From positions 62,001 to 126,000 of the forward strand of contig NZ_ATYR01000006.1 of the NCBI RefSeq assembly GCF_000427785.1: 64,000 bases of DNA, written 5' to 3'. This DNA comes from Massilia alkalitolerans DSM 17462. GTDB taxonomy: Bacteria; Pseudomonadota; Gammaproteobacteria; Burkholderiales; Burkholderiaceae_D. The notes below the pieces were generated by a model. That model was not told where the DNA came from. It was given only the letters and a program-made list of their open reading frames with translations, and did not search any database. Shown here piece after piece: positions 1 to 7,917 of the stretch (positions are counted from its first letter, which is position 1; each line of letters opens with the position of its first letter). The position numbers and the translations under genes are program-made.

Positions 1-2
1 CT

Positions 3-518
3 TTCCACGTGCTGCTGTGCGCGGTGCTGCGCGCAGTGCTCAAGGTGGAGAACTTCCGCTACCGCCTGCTGGACGGCGAGGTATTCCGGATCGAGCGCCT
101 GCGGCCATCCTTCACCGTGATCAACCAGCACCAGGACCTGAATTTCGCCCTGTTCGACTGGAGCGACGACCTGCGCGAATTCGTGGCGCGCGGCATCGCG
201 GCGCGCGAACAAGCCTCGGCGATGACGGAGCTGAACGGCGCCTACCGCAGCCTCGGCCCGCGCGAAGCAAAGGAGCAGGTCTTCATCACCTGCATTCCCT
301 GGCTGGCCTTCACCTCCATCCAGCACCCCAGCGCCTCGCTGGCGCATCCGGACATTCCCTCGCTGGCCTGGGGCAGGTTCCGCGACGCGCCGGGCGGCCG
401 CCTGGAGCTGCCGTTCTCGGTGCAGGCGCACCATGGTTTTGTCGACGGCTTCCACATCCACCAGCTCGCGCAGCAGATTGCCGGCGAGCTGGAGGCGATC
501 ATTTCGCCAGCGGCTTGA
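3..518 (+). CDS. Chloramphenicol acetyltransferase-like protein, 5' end outside window
   Basis: This is the C-terminal part (about 171 residues) of a CatA-type acyltransferase. Such enzymes transfer acetyl from acetyl-CoA to a hydroxyl of a small substrate, classically chloramphenicol, and act as cytoplasmic trimers. The motif HHGFVDGFH near the C-terminus carries the catalytic His and the structural Asp of the family. The frame is open to the left edge, and family members are about 210-220 residues, so roughly 40 residues lie upstream. Whether it gives drug resistance cannot be told, because many chromosomal CatA-like proteins have other or unknown substrates. Its last 20 bases overlap the 3' end of the convergent hydrolase gene. 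Confidence 0.8.
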   Translation, partial: FHVLLCAVLRAVLKVENFRYRLLDGEVFRIERLRPSFTVINQHQDLNFALFDWSDDLREFVARGIAAREQASAMTELNGAYRSLGPREAKEQVFITCIPWLAFTSIQHPSASLAHPDIPSLAWGRFRDAPGGRLELPFSVQAHHGFVDGFHIHQLAQQIAGELEAIISPAA

Positions 519-1587
519 CTACCTCGAGCAGGCTGACGAGAAGCTTGCCCGGCTCTTCCCATGGCACCATATGGGCCGAACGCTCGAACCAGACGATGCG
601 CTTGTAGGGCGCGTCCACCGCGTCCATCCAGGCGACGGTCGGCGCGGCCGGTGTGGTGTAGTCGTGGCGGCCCAGGAACATCACGACCGGGATCGGGAAG
701 CGCTTCAGGTTCGAGAAATCTACCTCGAGGAATTCGGGCAGCACGCGGCCCAGGGTCAGCAGGCTGCCCTTGTCGATGTCCTTCACCTGGCTCGGGGTGT
801 ATTCGGGCGAGAGCAGGGGGCCGCGGAAGAAGTAACCGGATTCGCTGCGGAAGGCGGACAGGCCGCCGTAGTGCTGCGGCCACTTGCGCGCGATGACGAT
901 GCGTTCGCGCGTGATCGGCCGGTCGCCGGGGTAGGGCGCGATCGATGACATTTCCTTGACCGCTTCGGCATTGTTCTCGCGCCTGGCGCGCTCCCAGGCG
1001 TAGTCGAAGCTGATGCGCTCGTTCTCGCGCACGTTCAGCACCTGGCCGATGCCGACATAGGCGTGAAACAGGTCGGGGCGCTTGAGGGCCGCACGCATGC
1101 CGACGATGGTGCCCCAGCTGTGCCCCATCAGGATGAGCTTGCGCTTGCCGTATTTCGCCTTCAGGTGCGCGGCCACTTCGATGGCGTCGTCGACGTAGCG
1201 CTCGATGCGGATCGTTGCGCCGACCTTGTCCGGATCGGCCTCGCCATAGCTTTTTCCCGCGCCGCGCTGGTCCCAGTTCACCACCGTGAAGTATTCCTCG
1301 ACCGGGCGCTGGAACTGCCACATGGTCGGCGTGATGGGGGAGGCGGGGCCGCCGTGCACGAACAGGATCATCGGGTTGGCGCGGTCCTGGCCGCGCACGC
1401 TGAGCCATTGGTCGACGCCGCCGATGCGGACCTTGTACGATTCCTGCACGCCGGACGGGGCGCTGATGCGGTTCAGGTCCTCGATGATGGTGCGCGCTTT
1501 CGCGTAGGTGTCAGGGGTTTCCTGCGCCATCGCGCCGGAGCAAATCAGCGCAAGCAGCGCGCCGCAGAGTAGCCAGGTCTTGTTCAT
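499..1587 (-). CDS. Exported alpha/beta hydrolase (proline iminopeptidase-like)
   Basis: A 362-residue alpha/beta-hydrolase with an N-terminal signal peptide (cleavage likely after GAMA, residue ~21), so periplasmic or secreted. Visible motifs are the oxyanion-hole HGGP (78-81), DQRGAGKS (106-113), nucleophile elbow GHSWGT with Ser157, and candidate acid and base in GRHDY (Asp309) and SAHM (His339). The DQRGAGxS and GHSWG pattern is that of the prolyl aminopeptidase branch (peptidase S33), but substrate cannot be assigned. The start chosen has an AGGA ribosome site 6-9 bases upstream and is followed directly by the signal peptide; a longer in-frame start at 1782 would bury it. It stands alone, with the IS element inserted upstream of it. 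Confidence 0.85.
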   Translation of the reverse strand: MNKTWLLCGALLALICSGAMAQETPDTYAKARTIIEDLNRISAPSGVQESYKVRIGGVDQWLSVRGQDRANPMILFVHGGPASPITPTMWQFQRPVEEYFTVVNWDQRGAGKSYGEADPDKVGATIRIERYVDDAIEVAAHLKAKYGKRKLILMGHSWGTIVGMRAALKRPDLFHAYVGIGQVLNVRENERISFDYAWERARRENNAEAVKEMSSIAPYPGDRPITRERIVIARKWPQHYGGLSAFRSESGYFFRGPLLSPEYTPSQVKDIDKGSLLTLGRVLPEFLEVDFSNLKRFPIPVVMFLGRHDYTTPAAPTVAWMDAVDAPYKRIVWFERSAHMVPWEEPGKLLVSLLEVVKPLAK

Positions 1588-1686
1588 GCCAGTCCTTTCA
1601 CTATCGATGAAAGGAGTATGCCGACGCGTCTGCATGCCTGCATCCGTTGCGCGATGAACTGCACGAGCGGTGGCATGAAACGAAAA

Positions 1687-1710
1687 GGCGCTGTCATCAT
1701 TAACTATGGA
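1687..1710 (+). repeat. Left terminal inverted repeat of the IS1595-family element
   Basis: Begins GGCGCTGTCATCATTA and is repeated inverted at 2731-2754 with about four mismatches. The first ten bases are identical in both ends. Confidence 0.85.
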
Positions 1711-1772
1711 TGAGCGCGGAACTGCTGAGCTGCTCGATGGTCGAACGCCTGTCACCGCAGAAGGGAACGACC

Positions 1773-2741
1773 ATGCGCGCACTGTATTTCAAGAAGTGGT
1801 TTGCCAAGCTCCCCGCACTGAACCTGCCCCAGCGCCTGCAAACGCTGACCGCCCTGCATCCCGCTGCCGGGCTGGACCAGGTGATCGCCCTCATCGGCCA
1901 GATCGGCGGCACGCAGCGCCGCTGCCCCGACTGCGCCTGCGAACGTTACTACCGGCATGGGCAAGCGAACGGCTTGCAGCGCTACCGCTGCCGCGCCTGC
2001 AGCCGCACCTATAACGACCTGAGCGGTACGCCGCTGGCGCGGCTGCGGCTGCGTGAAAAATGGCTCGATTACCTGGGCTCCGTGCTCGACTCGACATCGG
2101 TGCGCGCCGCCGCCAGAGACGTCGGCGTGCATCGCAACACCGCCTTCCGCTGGCGCCACCGCTTCCTGGAGCGTCCCAGGCATGCCCAGCCGACGCGCCT
2201 GTCCGGCATTGCCGAGGCTGACGAAATGTTCATGTTGGAATCGCAGAAAGGCGCACGCACGCTGGACCGACCAGCACGCCGGCGTGGCGGCCGGGCCAGC
2301 AAGCGCGGCATCTCGCGCGAGCTCGACTGCATTCTGGTAGCGCGCGACCGCAGTGGCCAGACTGTCGATGCCGTGGTCGGCCGAGGCGCCTTGACGGCGG
2401 CGCAGCTGGAGCGCCTCCTGCTGCCCCGGCTCGACCGGCAGGTGCTCTTGGTCAGCGACGCCCATGCGGCGTATCGCAGTTTCGCCCGCAAGCATGGCAT
2501 CGCGCACGAAGCGGTAAACCTGCGTGCGGGCGTACGGGTACGCCGCGGCCTCACCGGTGTCATTCATGTGCAAAATGTGAACGCCTATCACCAGCGCTTC
2601 CGGCAATGGTTGAGCCGCTTCCGCGGAGTCGCTTCGCGCTACCTGCCGAACTACCTCGGCTGGCGTCGGGCGCTCGATGGCGGACGGATAACGACGGTAG
2701 AGCAATTACTACGAATCGCGATCGGGGTCATCCATATCTAA
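1773..2741 (+). CDS. IS1595-family transposase
   Basis: A 322-residue transposase catalysing cut-and-paste movement of the surrounding element. An N-terminal zinc ribbon is seen as CPDC (51-54) and CRAC (73-76), followed by an HTH-like segment (about 96-130) that probably binds the ends. The catalytic domain shows AEADE with Asp150 and LVSDAHAAY with Asp229, then HVQNVNAYH (about 265-273) and YLPNYLGW (about 300-307). This last part is typical of the ISXO2/IS1595 domain, where the third position is often Asn instead of Glu. The start is chosen because AAGGGA lies 7 bases upstream; the upstream in-frame start at 1710 falls at the inner edge of the inverted repeat. It appears intact. Confidence 0.9.
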   Translation: MRALYFKKWFAKLPALNLPQRLQTLTALHPAAGLDQVIALIGQIGGTQRRCPDCACERYYRHGQANGLQRYRCRACSRTYNDLSGTPLARLRLREKWLDYLGSVLDSTSVRAAARDVGVHRNTAFRWRHRFLERPRHAQPTRLSGIAEADEMFMLESQKGARTLDRPARRRGGRASKRGISRELDCILVARDRSGQTVDAVVGRGALTAAQLERLLLPRLDRQVLLVSDAHAAYRSFARKHGIAHEAVNLRAGVRVRRGLTGVIHVQNVNAYHQRFRQWLSRFRGVASRYLPNYLGWRRALDGGRITTVEQLLRIAIGVIHI

Positions 2742-2754
2742 CGGTGACAGCGCC
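2731..2754 (-). repeat. Right terminal inverted repeat of the IS1595-family element
   Basis: On the minus strand it reads GGCGCTGTCACCGTTA and so on, the partner of 1687-1710. It overlaps the last codons and stop of the transposase gene. Confidence 0.85.
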
Positions 2755-2794
2755 TATTTTTTTTGCCTGGTGGGGCTTGCAATACTCCCGTTAT

Positions 2795-2808
2795 ACTCCA
2801 TGTGGAGT
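2795..2808. promoter_or_regulatory. Palindrome ahead of the RHH regulator, candidate autoregulatory operator
   Basis: ACTCCA-TG-TGGAGT is a perfect 6+6 inverted repeat just upstream of the AAGGAG ribosome site (2811-2816) of the ribbon-helix-helix gene. A half-site copy, ATACTCC, also occurs at 2782-2788, 11 bases before the one at 2793-2799. RHH proteins usually bind short inverted or direct repeats next to their own start, so autoregulation is the natural inference. It has not been tested. Confidence 0.45.
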
Positions 2809-2822
2809 GCAAGGAGAAGATA

Positions 2823-3230
2823 ATGCACCCAACCGTACGTGTTCCAGACAGCGAAAAAGTCACCGTCAACGTCGGCCTGGTCGACCTGGCCCAGGTCGAC
2901 CTCCTGGTCAACGAAGGTTTTTATTCGAACCGGACCGACTTCGTCCGTACCGCCCTGCGCAACCAGTTGCTGGCCCATGCCGACGCGCTGCGCCAGATCG
3001 TGGTGCGCAAGCGCTACGTGCTCGGGCAGCACCGCTATAGCAGCAAGGAGCTGGAGGAGGTGGTCGCCGGCGGCCAGCGCCTCGAGGTCCATGTGCTGGG
3101 ACTGGCCGTGATCGAAGACGAGGTGACGCCGGAACTGGCCAGCGCCGCCATCGCCTCGGTCCAGGTCCTGGGCGCCTTCATCGCGTCGCCCGCCGTCAGG
3201 CAGGCGCTCGCCGACCGTATTCACACATAG
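2823..3230 (+). CDS. Ribbon-helix-helix (CopG/NikR-like) transcriptional regulator
   Basis: A 135-residue protein whose first 45 residues fit a ribbon-helix-helix DNA-binding fold: a beta-strand (KVTVNVGLVDLAQ) followed by helices with the conserved NRTDFVRTALRNQL segment (about residues 38-51). The C-terminal 80 residues have no motif I recognise; the NikR metal-site His/Cys pattern is not evident. The ATG has a strong AAGGAG site 6 bases upstream. The esterase gene starts 12 bases after the stop, so the two are almost surely co-transcribed and the protein may control the esterase. A palindrome directly upstream is a likely binding site. Confidence 0.8.
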   Translation: MHPTVRVPDSEKVTVNVGLVDLAQVDLLVNEGFYSNRTDFVRTALRNQLLAHADALRQIVVRKRYVLGQHRYSSKELEEVVAGGQRLEVHVLGLAVIEDEVTPELASAAIASVQVLGAFIASPAVRQALADRIHT

Positions 3231-3242
3231 AACAGGATTCCC

Positions 3243-4340
3243 ATGAAACCCATCGACGAATTCGTGCGCCAGATGATGGCCTCGGCCGAGCGCGTCCGCG
3301 CCGGCGACCCCGGCGCCGCCACCGACGTGATCCAGCGCGCACTGCAGCAGGCGGGGCTGATGAGCCCCGCGCCAGGCGCCGCGCCGCCAGATGCGCCCAC
3401 CGTCATCGACATCAATCCAGCGCCCGGCGCGGCGCGGGCGCGGCCCATGCCGAAGGCGCGCAGCAGCTGGAAGCGCCAGCCGCATGCCCCCGCCGACCTC
3501 GGTCCGGGCCGCTTTATCGACGGCAGCTTCGCCTGCCCGGAAGGCCGGCGCCGCTACAAGCTGTACGTGCCGGCCGGCGCCGCCGAGAGCCCGCGCCCGC
3601 TGGTGGTGATGCTGCACGGCTGTACCCAGAATGCCGGCGATTTCGCCGCGGGCACGGCAATGAACACGCTGGCCGAGGAACACGGCTGCCTGGTGCTGTA
3701 TCCGGAACAGGACCGCTCCGCCAACCATAACAGCTGCTGGAACTGGTTCGAGCCGGGCCAGCAGCGGCGCGGCCGCGGCGAGCCGGCGATCCTGGCGGCC
3801 ATGGCGCGCGAGATCGTCGCCGAGCATGGCGCCGATCCGCGCCGCGTGTATGCGGCGGGCCTGTCGGCCGGCGGGGCGATGGCGGCCATCCTCGGCGCCG
3901 AGTATCCGGAGCTGTTCGCGGCGATCGGCATCCATTCCGGCCTGGCTGCCGGCACCGGCAAGGACATGATCTCGGGCCTGCATGCGATGAAGCATCCGAA
4001 GGCCGCAGCGGCAGCGGGGCAAGGTGTGCCGGTCATCGTGTTCCATGGCGATGCGGACCACGTGGTCCATCCCGGGAACGGGGACGCGGTGCTGCAACAG
4101 TTCAGCGGTGCGCAGGCGGGCAGCCTGCAGCGCGAGCGCCAGGAGGGCAATGCCGGCGGGCGCCGCTTCACCCGCAGCTGCTGGCGCGATGCGCAGGGCC
4201 GGCGCCTGGCCGAGCACTGGCTGGTGCATGGGGTGGGCCACGCCTGGGTCGGCGGCAAGTCGGCCGGCTCGCACACCGACGCCAGCGGGCCGAACGCGTC
4301 AAGGGAGATGCTGGCTTTCTTCCTCGAGCACGGCCGCTAG
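3243..4340 (+). CDS. PHB depolymerase-family esterase (LpqC-like)
   Basis: A 365-residue alpha/beta-hydrolase of the Esterase_PHB family. Its domain starts near residue 90 (GRFIDGSFACPEGRRRY), with the oxyanion segment HGCTQN (125-130), nucleophile GLSAGG (Ser208) and a C-terminal HGVGHAWVGG carrying the probable catalytic His. The first 85 residues are a low-complexity, Pro/Ala-rich leader without a signal peptide, so export by the Sec path is not supported. Related enzymes hydrolyse polyhydroxyalkanoate oligomers or aromatic esters such as feruloyl esters; the substrate here is open. It is the second gene of a two-gene unit with the RHH regulator. Confidence 0.85.
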   Translation: MKPIDEFVRQMMASAERVRAGDPGAATDVIQRALQQAGLMSPAPGAAPPDAPTVIDINPAPGAARARPMPKARSSWKRQPHAPADLGPGRFIDGSFACPEGRRRYKLYVPAGAAESPRPLVVMLHGCTQNAGDFAAGTAMNTLAEEHGCLVLYPEQDRSANHNSCWNWFEPGQQRRGRGEPAILAAMAREIVAEHGADPRRVYAAGLSAGGAMAAILGAEYPELFAAIGIHSGLAAGTGKDMISGLHAMKHPKAAAAAGQGVPVIVFHGDADHVVHPGNGDAVLQQFSGAQAGSLQRERQEGNAGGRRFTRSCWRDAQGRRLAEHWLVHGVGHAWVGGKSAGSHTDASGPNASREMLAFFLEHGR

Positions 4341-4352
4341 GGCCGTTCGGCG

Positions 4353-5288
4353 TCAGCGCCGGATCGCGTGCAGCCACACCGCCGCGATCCGCTCCGTCTC
4401 CTCGTAGCCGGGTTCCCCCAGCTGGCCGCCGAAAATGTCCGGATCCAGCTCCTCATAGCTCCAGTGGTCGCACCGGGCTTCCAGCTCGGGCCGGATCGCT
4501 TCCAGGAATTCGTCCTGCGCGCCGGTGATCGCCACGCCCGTGTACAGCATCAGGTTACCGCCCCGGCGCAGCCGTCCCAGGCTTTCCTTGACGATGCGCA
4601 CCGACAGCTCGGCGCCGCGCATGCCGCCGCCGTGGCGGTAGGGCAGTTCGCTCGGGTCGAGCACGTAAGGCGGGTTCGACACGATCAGGTCGAAGTCGCC
4701 TTCCAGGCTGTCGAACAGATTGCTGTGGCAGGCGTGCAGGTTCGGCAGTTCCGCCAGCTGCGCATTCACCACCGTCAGCGCCAGCGCGCGGGTGTTGATG
4801 TCGGCGCCGATCACCTCGGCGTGCGGGAAGTGGCGCGCGATCGCCAGCGCCCCGGCCCCACCGCCGCAGCCGATGTCGAGCGCCCGCACCGGTCCGGAAC
4901 CAAGCCAGGGAAAGGCGCGTCCCATGGTGCCGACGAAGCGGTAGGTATCGGGACCGAAGAAGACGGCGTCGTCGTCGTCCGTGGGATAGGCCGAGTGGAA
5001 GACCAGCAGCTCACCGAGGCTCGAGGCGCGCAGCGTCGAGCGCAGCAGGGCGCCATCGGGCTCGACGATACCGGCCTCGCGCATCAAGTCCAGCAGTTCC
5101 GGCGCCACGTCCTCGGGGGCGAAGGGCCGGCTCCAGCCGAAGATGCCACGCAGATCCAGCGCCCGTTCGTTGCCCGGGCGGCGGTTGATGCGGCGGTGCG
5201 TGGACGGAGTCACCGTGATGAAACGGTAGTCGTGCTCGCGCAGGTAGCGGCCGAGGGCGACGAGGGCATTGGCGTGTGGACTTGTCAT
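4353..5288 (-). CDS. SAM-dependent methyltransferase (HemK/PrmC-type fold)
   Basis: A 311-residue class I methyltransferase. The SAM-binding loop is LDIGCGGGAG (137-146), the acidic residue of the next strand lies in GADIN (161-165), and the catalytic NPPY is at 205-208. NPPY is the signature of enzymes methylating an amide or ring nitrogen, such as PrmC (glutamine of release factors), RlmF/TrmN6 and others. The N-terminal 130 residues do not match the PrmC helical domain I know, so the substrate is unknown. The ATG is preferred over a much longer upstream frame that lacks homology-like sequence. The gene converges on the esterase gene with 12 bases between stops. Confidence 0.82.
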   Translation of the reverse strand: MTSPHANALVALGRYLREHDYRFITVTPSTHRRINRRPGNERALDLRGIFGWSRPFAPEDVAPELLDLMREAGIVEPDGALLRSTLRASSLGELLVFHSAYPTDDDDAVFFGPDTYRFVGTMGRAFPWLGSGPVRALDIGCGGGAGALAIARHFPHAEVIGADINTRALALTVVNAQLAELPNLHACHSNLFDSLEGDFDLIVSNPPYVLDPSELPYRHGGGMRGAELSVRIVKESLGRLRRGGNLMLYTGVAITGAQDEFLEAIRPELEARCDHWSYEELDPDIFGGQLGEPGYEETERIAAVWLHAIRR

Positions 5289-5450
5289 GCCTGCCAGCGT
5301 CGCATACCGTAGGCGGTGCTGCTGTGCGCCAGCTAACGCTGTTGGTGAGCTTGGTGAGGGGAAATTGCCGCTCATATGTGAACATGCGAACAGTCCGATA
5401 CGGCAGGGGTGTCCATACTCGATCACACGGTCGACAACAGGGAGGGGAAC

Positions 5451-5639
5451 ATGGCGAACAGGGACGAGATCGAAGGGCCGCTCGGCCGCGTGGAACGTGA
5501 AGTCGCCCGCGAACGTCACGAGCGCGCCTTGCACGACGAGGCGCGCAGCGGGCTGGCGCCGCTGGAAGAGGAATTCCGCCTGAAGGATGCGCGCGAACGC
5601 GCCGACAGCAGCAACTTGAAACGGCATCCGGGGCGCTGA
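5451..5639 (+). CDS. Small charged hypothetical protein
   Basis: A 62-residue, very hydrophilic protein, rich in Glu and Arg and probably one or two helices (GPLGRVEREVARERHERAL). It has no signal peptide and no recognised domain. The ATG is preceded by GGGAGGGG at 3-4 bases, a good ribosome site. The zinc metallopeptidase gene begins 33 bases after its stop, so the two may share a transcript. Its function is unknown, though coding potential is supported by the ribosome site and the spacing. Confidence 0.6.
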   Translation: MANRDEIEGPLGRVEREVARERHERALHDEARSGLAPLEEEFRLKDARERADSSNLKRHPGR

Positions 5640-5672
5640 TGGCGCCGCAATCGGCCATGAGGAGGACAGGTG

Positions 5673-6542
5673 ATGAAATGGGAAGGTGATCGACAGAGCG
5701 ACAACGTGGAGGACCGCCGCGGCGGCGGTGGCGGCGGTGGTTTCGGTTTCGGCGGCAAGACCGTCGGCATCGGCACCCTGGTCATCGCGCTGATCGGCAG
5801 CGTATTTTTCGGCATCGATCCGAGCGTGATCCTCGGCGGCGGAGGCGGTCCCGTGCAGGTGCAGCAGGCGCCCCAGGGACCCCGGGGCGCCCCGGCGAAC
5901 GACCGGGAGACCCAGTTCGTCAAGACCACGCTGGCCTACACCGAAGATGCCTGGGCCCAGATCTTTGCGGAGCAGGGCGCGCAATACCGCCCGGCAAGGC
6001 TGGTGTTGTTCGAAGGCGCGACCCCGACCGCCTGCGGCACCGGGCGCAGCGCCACCGGCCCCTTTTACTGCCCGGCCGACGGCCAGGTATATATCGACCT
6101 GAGCTTCTTCCGCCTGATGCAGCAGCGCTTCAACGTGGCCGGCGAGTTCGCCCAGGCCTACGTCATCGCGCACGAAGTCGGCCACCATGTGCAGAACCTG
6201 CTGGGCCTGTCCGACAAGGTGCATAACGCCCAGCAGCGCGTTTCGGAGCGGGAAGGCAATGCCCTGTCGGTGCGCCTCGAACTGCAGGCCGACTGCTTCG
6301 CCGGTGTCTGGGCCAACCGCACCAACAAGCGCGAGCAGATCCTCGAGGCGGGCGACGTCGAGACCGCCCTGGCCGCGGCCACCGCCATCGGCGACGACGC
6401 CCTGCAGCGCCAGTCGCAGGGCACGGTGGTGCCGGATTCGTTTACCCACGGCAGCTCGGCCCAGCGGGTGCGCTGGTTCACGCGCGGCCTGGAGACCGGC
6501 AGCGTCGAGCAGTGCAATACCTTCGAGGCGCGCCAGTTGTAG
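5673..6542 (+). CDS. ypfJ: Neutral zinc metallopeptidase, YpfJ family
   Basis: A 289-residue membrane-anchored metalloprotease. A Gly-rich cytoplasmic N-terminus (17-28) precedes one transmembrane segment (about 32-48), and the rest lies in the periplasm. The zinc-binding HEVGHH motif is at 167-172, and ELQADCFAGVW further on supplies the probable third ligand region, as in the YpfJ/zinc-metallopeptidase family (Pfam Zn_peptidase). The cysteines in TACGTG and FYCPAD (about 121 and 133) are also typical. The GGAGG site at 5661-5665 sits 7 bases before this ATG, favouring it over the GTG three bases earlier. Physiological substrates of the family are not established. Confidence 0.88.
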   Translation: MKWEGDRQSDNVEDRRGGGGGGGFGFGGKTVGIGTLVIALIGSVFFGIDPSVILGGGGGPVQVQQAPQGPRGAPANDRETQFVKTTLAYTEDAWAQIFAEQGAQYRPARLVLFEGATPTACGTGRSATGPFYCPADGQVYIDLSFFRLMQQRFNVAGEFAQAYVIAHEVGHHVQNLLGLSDKVHNAQQRVSEREGNALSVRLELQADCFAGVWANRTNKREQILEAGDVETALAAATAIGDDALQRQSQGTVVPDSFTHGSSAQRVRWFTRGLETGSVEQCNTFEARQL

Positions 6543-6665
6543 GTCGATCCTGTAGGACTAGCGCCCGTCGAGCTGCGTGCAGGCTCCAAAGCCCCTCAAA
6601 ACGCCCCGTTCGTTTCCGTGCGCGTATCGCAATCCTTGGTGTTTTGACATAACGTATTTGCACAA

Positions 6666-6689
6666 GCCCGCCGAGCCGGCGGGCGTTTT
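6666..6689 (+). terminator. Rho-independent terminator after the zinc metallopeptidase gene
   Basis: A GCCCGCC stem (6666-6672) and GGCGGGC (6678-6684) with a 5-base loop are followed by GTTTT. This lies 124 bases after the ypfJ stop and before the alcohol dehydrogenase ribosome site. A TTGACA-like box just before it (6644-6649) has no -10 at the right distance. Confidence 0.7.
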
Positions 6690-6723
6690 GTATCCCGTTG
6701 CGAACAACCATCGAGGAGGAGTT

Positions 6724-7908
6724 ATGCTGGCAATGAACTACCGCGGGCCCTACCGCGTCCGCGCCGATCACAAGCCCGACCCCGTCATCGAGCACCCGGG
6801 CGACGCCATCGTGCGCGTCACCCGGTCCTGCATCTGCGGCTCGGACCTGCACCTGTACCATGGCCTGGTGCCCGATACCCGCATCGGACACACCTTCGGC
6901 CACGAGTTCATCGGCGTGGTGGAAGAGGTCGGCTCCGGTGTGCAGCACCTGAAAGTCGGCGACAAGGTGCTGGTGCCCTTCAACGTGTTCTGCGGTTCCT
7001 GCTTCTTCTGCGACCGCGAACTGTACGGCAATTGCCACAACATGAATGCGGAATCCACCGCGGTCGGTTCCATCTACGGCTACTCGCACACGGCCGGCGG
7101 CTACGACGGCGGCCAGGCCGAGCTGGTGCGCGTGCCGATGGCCGACGTCGGCCCCATGGTCATCCCGGACGACATCCATGACGACGACGCCGTGCTGCTC
7201 ACCGACGCGGTGCCGACCGGCTACCAGGCGGCCGAGATGGGCGACATCCAGGAAGGCGACACGGTGGTCGTGTTCGGCGCCGGCCCGGTCGGCATCTTCG
7301 CCGCCAAGTCGGCCTGGCTGATGGGCGCCGGCCGCGTGATCGTGGTCGACCACGTCGAGTACCGGCTCGAATTCGTCAAGCGCTATGCCCAGTGCGAGGT
7401 GGTCAACTTCAAGGACGTGCGCGACATGGCCGAGCACATCAAGAAGATGACCGACTGGATGGGCGCCGACGTCTGCATCGACGCGGTCGGCTGCGAAGCC
7501 TCGGGCAATGCGATGCAGTCGCTCACCGGGCGCTACACGATGATGCAGGCCGGCTCGGCCACCGCGCTGCACTGGTGCATCAATTCGGTGCGCAAGGGCG
7601 GCAATGTGTCGATCGTCGGCGTGTATGGGCCGACCTTCAACTTCGTTCCGATCGGCAATGCTCTGAACAAGGGCCTGACCCTGCGCATGAACCAGGCCAG
7701 CGTCAAGCGCCACCTGCCGCGCCTGATCGAGCACATCCGCGCGGGGCGCCTGAATCCGAAGGAAATCATCACCCACCGCGTGCCGCTGGAAGAGGTGTCG
7801 GATGCCTATCACATCTTCTCGGGCAAGCTCGACAACTGCATCAAGACCATCCTGATCCCGCCGAACGCCAACCAGGTCAAGGCGGTCACGGCCAGCGCAA
7901 TGCATTGA
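6724..7908 (+). CDS. Zinc-dependent alcohol dehydrogenase family protein
   Basis: A 394-residue medium-chain dehydrogenase. The catalytic zinc site is visible as CICGSDLH (about 36-43) and GHEF (about 59-62). The structural zinc site is the four-Cys lobe CGSCFFCDRELYGNC (about 92-106). The NAD-binding Rossmann motif is VVFGAGPVGIF (about 181-191). The pattern resembles the glutathione-independent formaldehyde dehydrogenase/threonine dehydrogenase-like branch, so it oxidises an alcohol or aldehyde with NAD(P); the true substrate is unknown. The ATG has GAGGAGG upstream. The His-rich protein gene starts 9 bases after its stop, so they form an operon. Confidence 0.88.
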   Translation: MLAMNYRGPYRVRADHKPDPVIEHPGDAIVRVTRSCICGSDLHLYHGLVPDTRIGHTFGHEFIGVVEEVGSGVQHLKVGDKVLVPFNVFCGSCFFCDRELYGNCHNMNAESTAVGSIYGYSHTAGGYDGGQAELVRVPMADVGPMVIPDDIHDDDAVLLTDAVPTGYQAAEMGDIQEGDTVVVFGAGPVGIFAAKSAWLMGAGRVIVVDHVEYRLEFVKRYAQCEVVNFKDVRDMAEHIKKMTDWMGADVCIDAVGCEASGNAMQSLTGRYTMMQAGSATALHWCINSVRKGGNVSIVGVYGPTFNFVPIGNALNKGLTLRMNQASVKRHLPRLIEHIRAGRLNPKEIITHRVPLEEVSDAYHIFSGKLDNCIKTILIPPNANQVKAVTASAMH

Positions 7909-7917
7909 GGAGCGACC

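Larger units (their letters stand above)
1687..2754 (+). mobile_element. IS1595-family insertion sequence, complete
   Basis: A 1068-bp element bounded by imperfect terminal inverted repeats that both begin GGCGCTGTCA. It contains one intact transposase gene. The repeats match at about 20 of 24 positions over their first 24 bases. No 8-bp target duplication is visible: the left flank (1679-1686) is A-rich and the right flank (2755-2762) is T-rich and different. This suggests an old insertion or a later rearrangement. It lies between the hydrolase promoter and the RHH-regulator promoter and disrupts no visible gene. Confidence 0.88.

Noticed and set aside
1679-2762. 8-bp target duplication of the IS
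   Set aside because: Flanks AACGAAAA and TATTTTTT do not match.
6644-6649. TTGACA as -35 of the alcohol dehydrogenase gene
   Set aside because: The -10 position would fall inside the terminator stem; no -10-like sequence is there.
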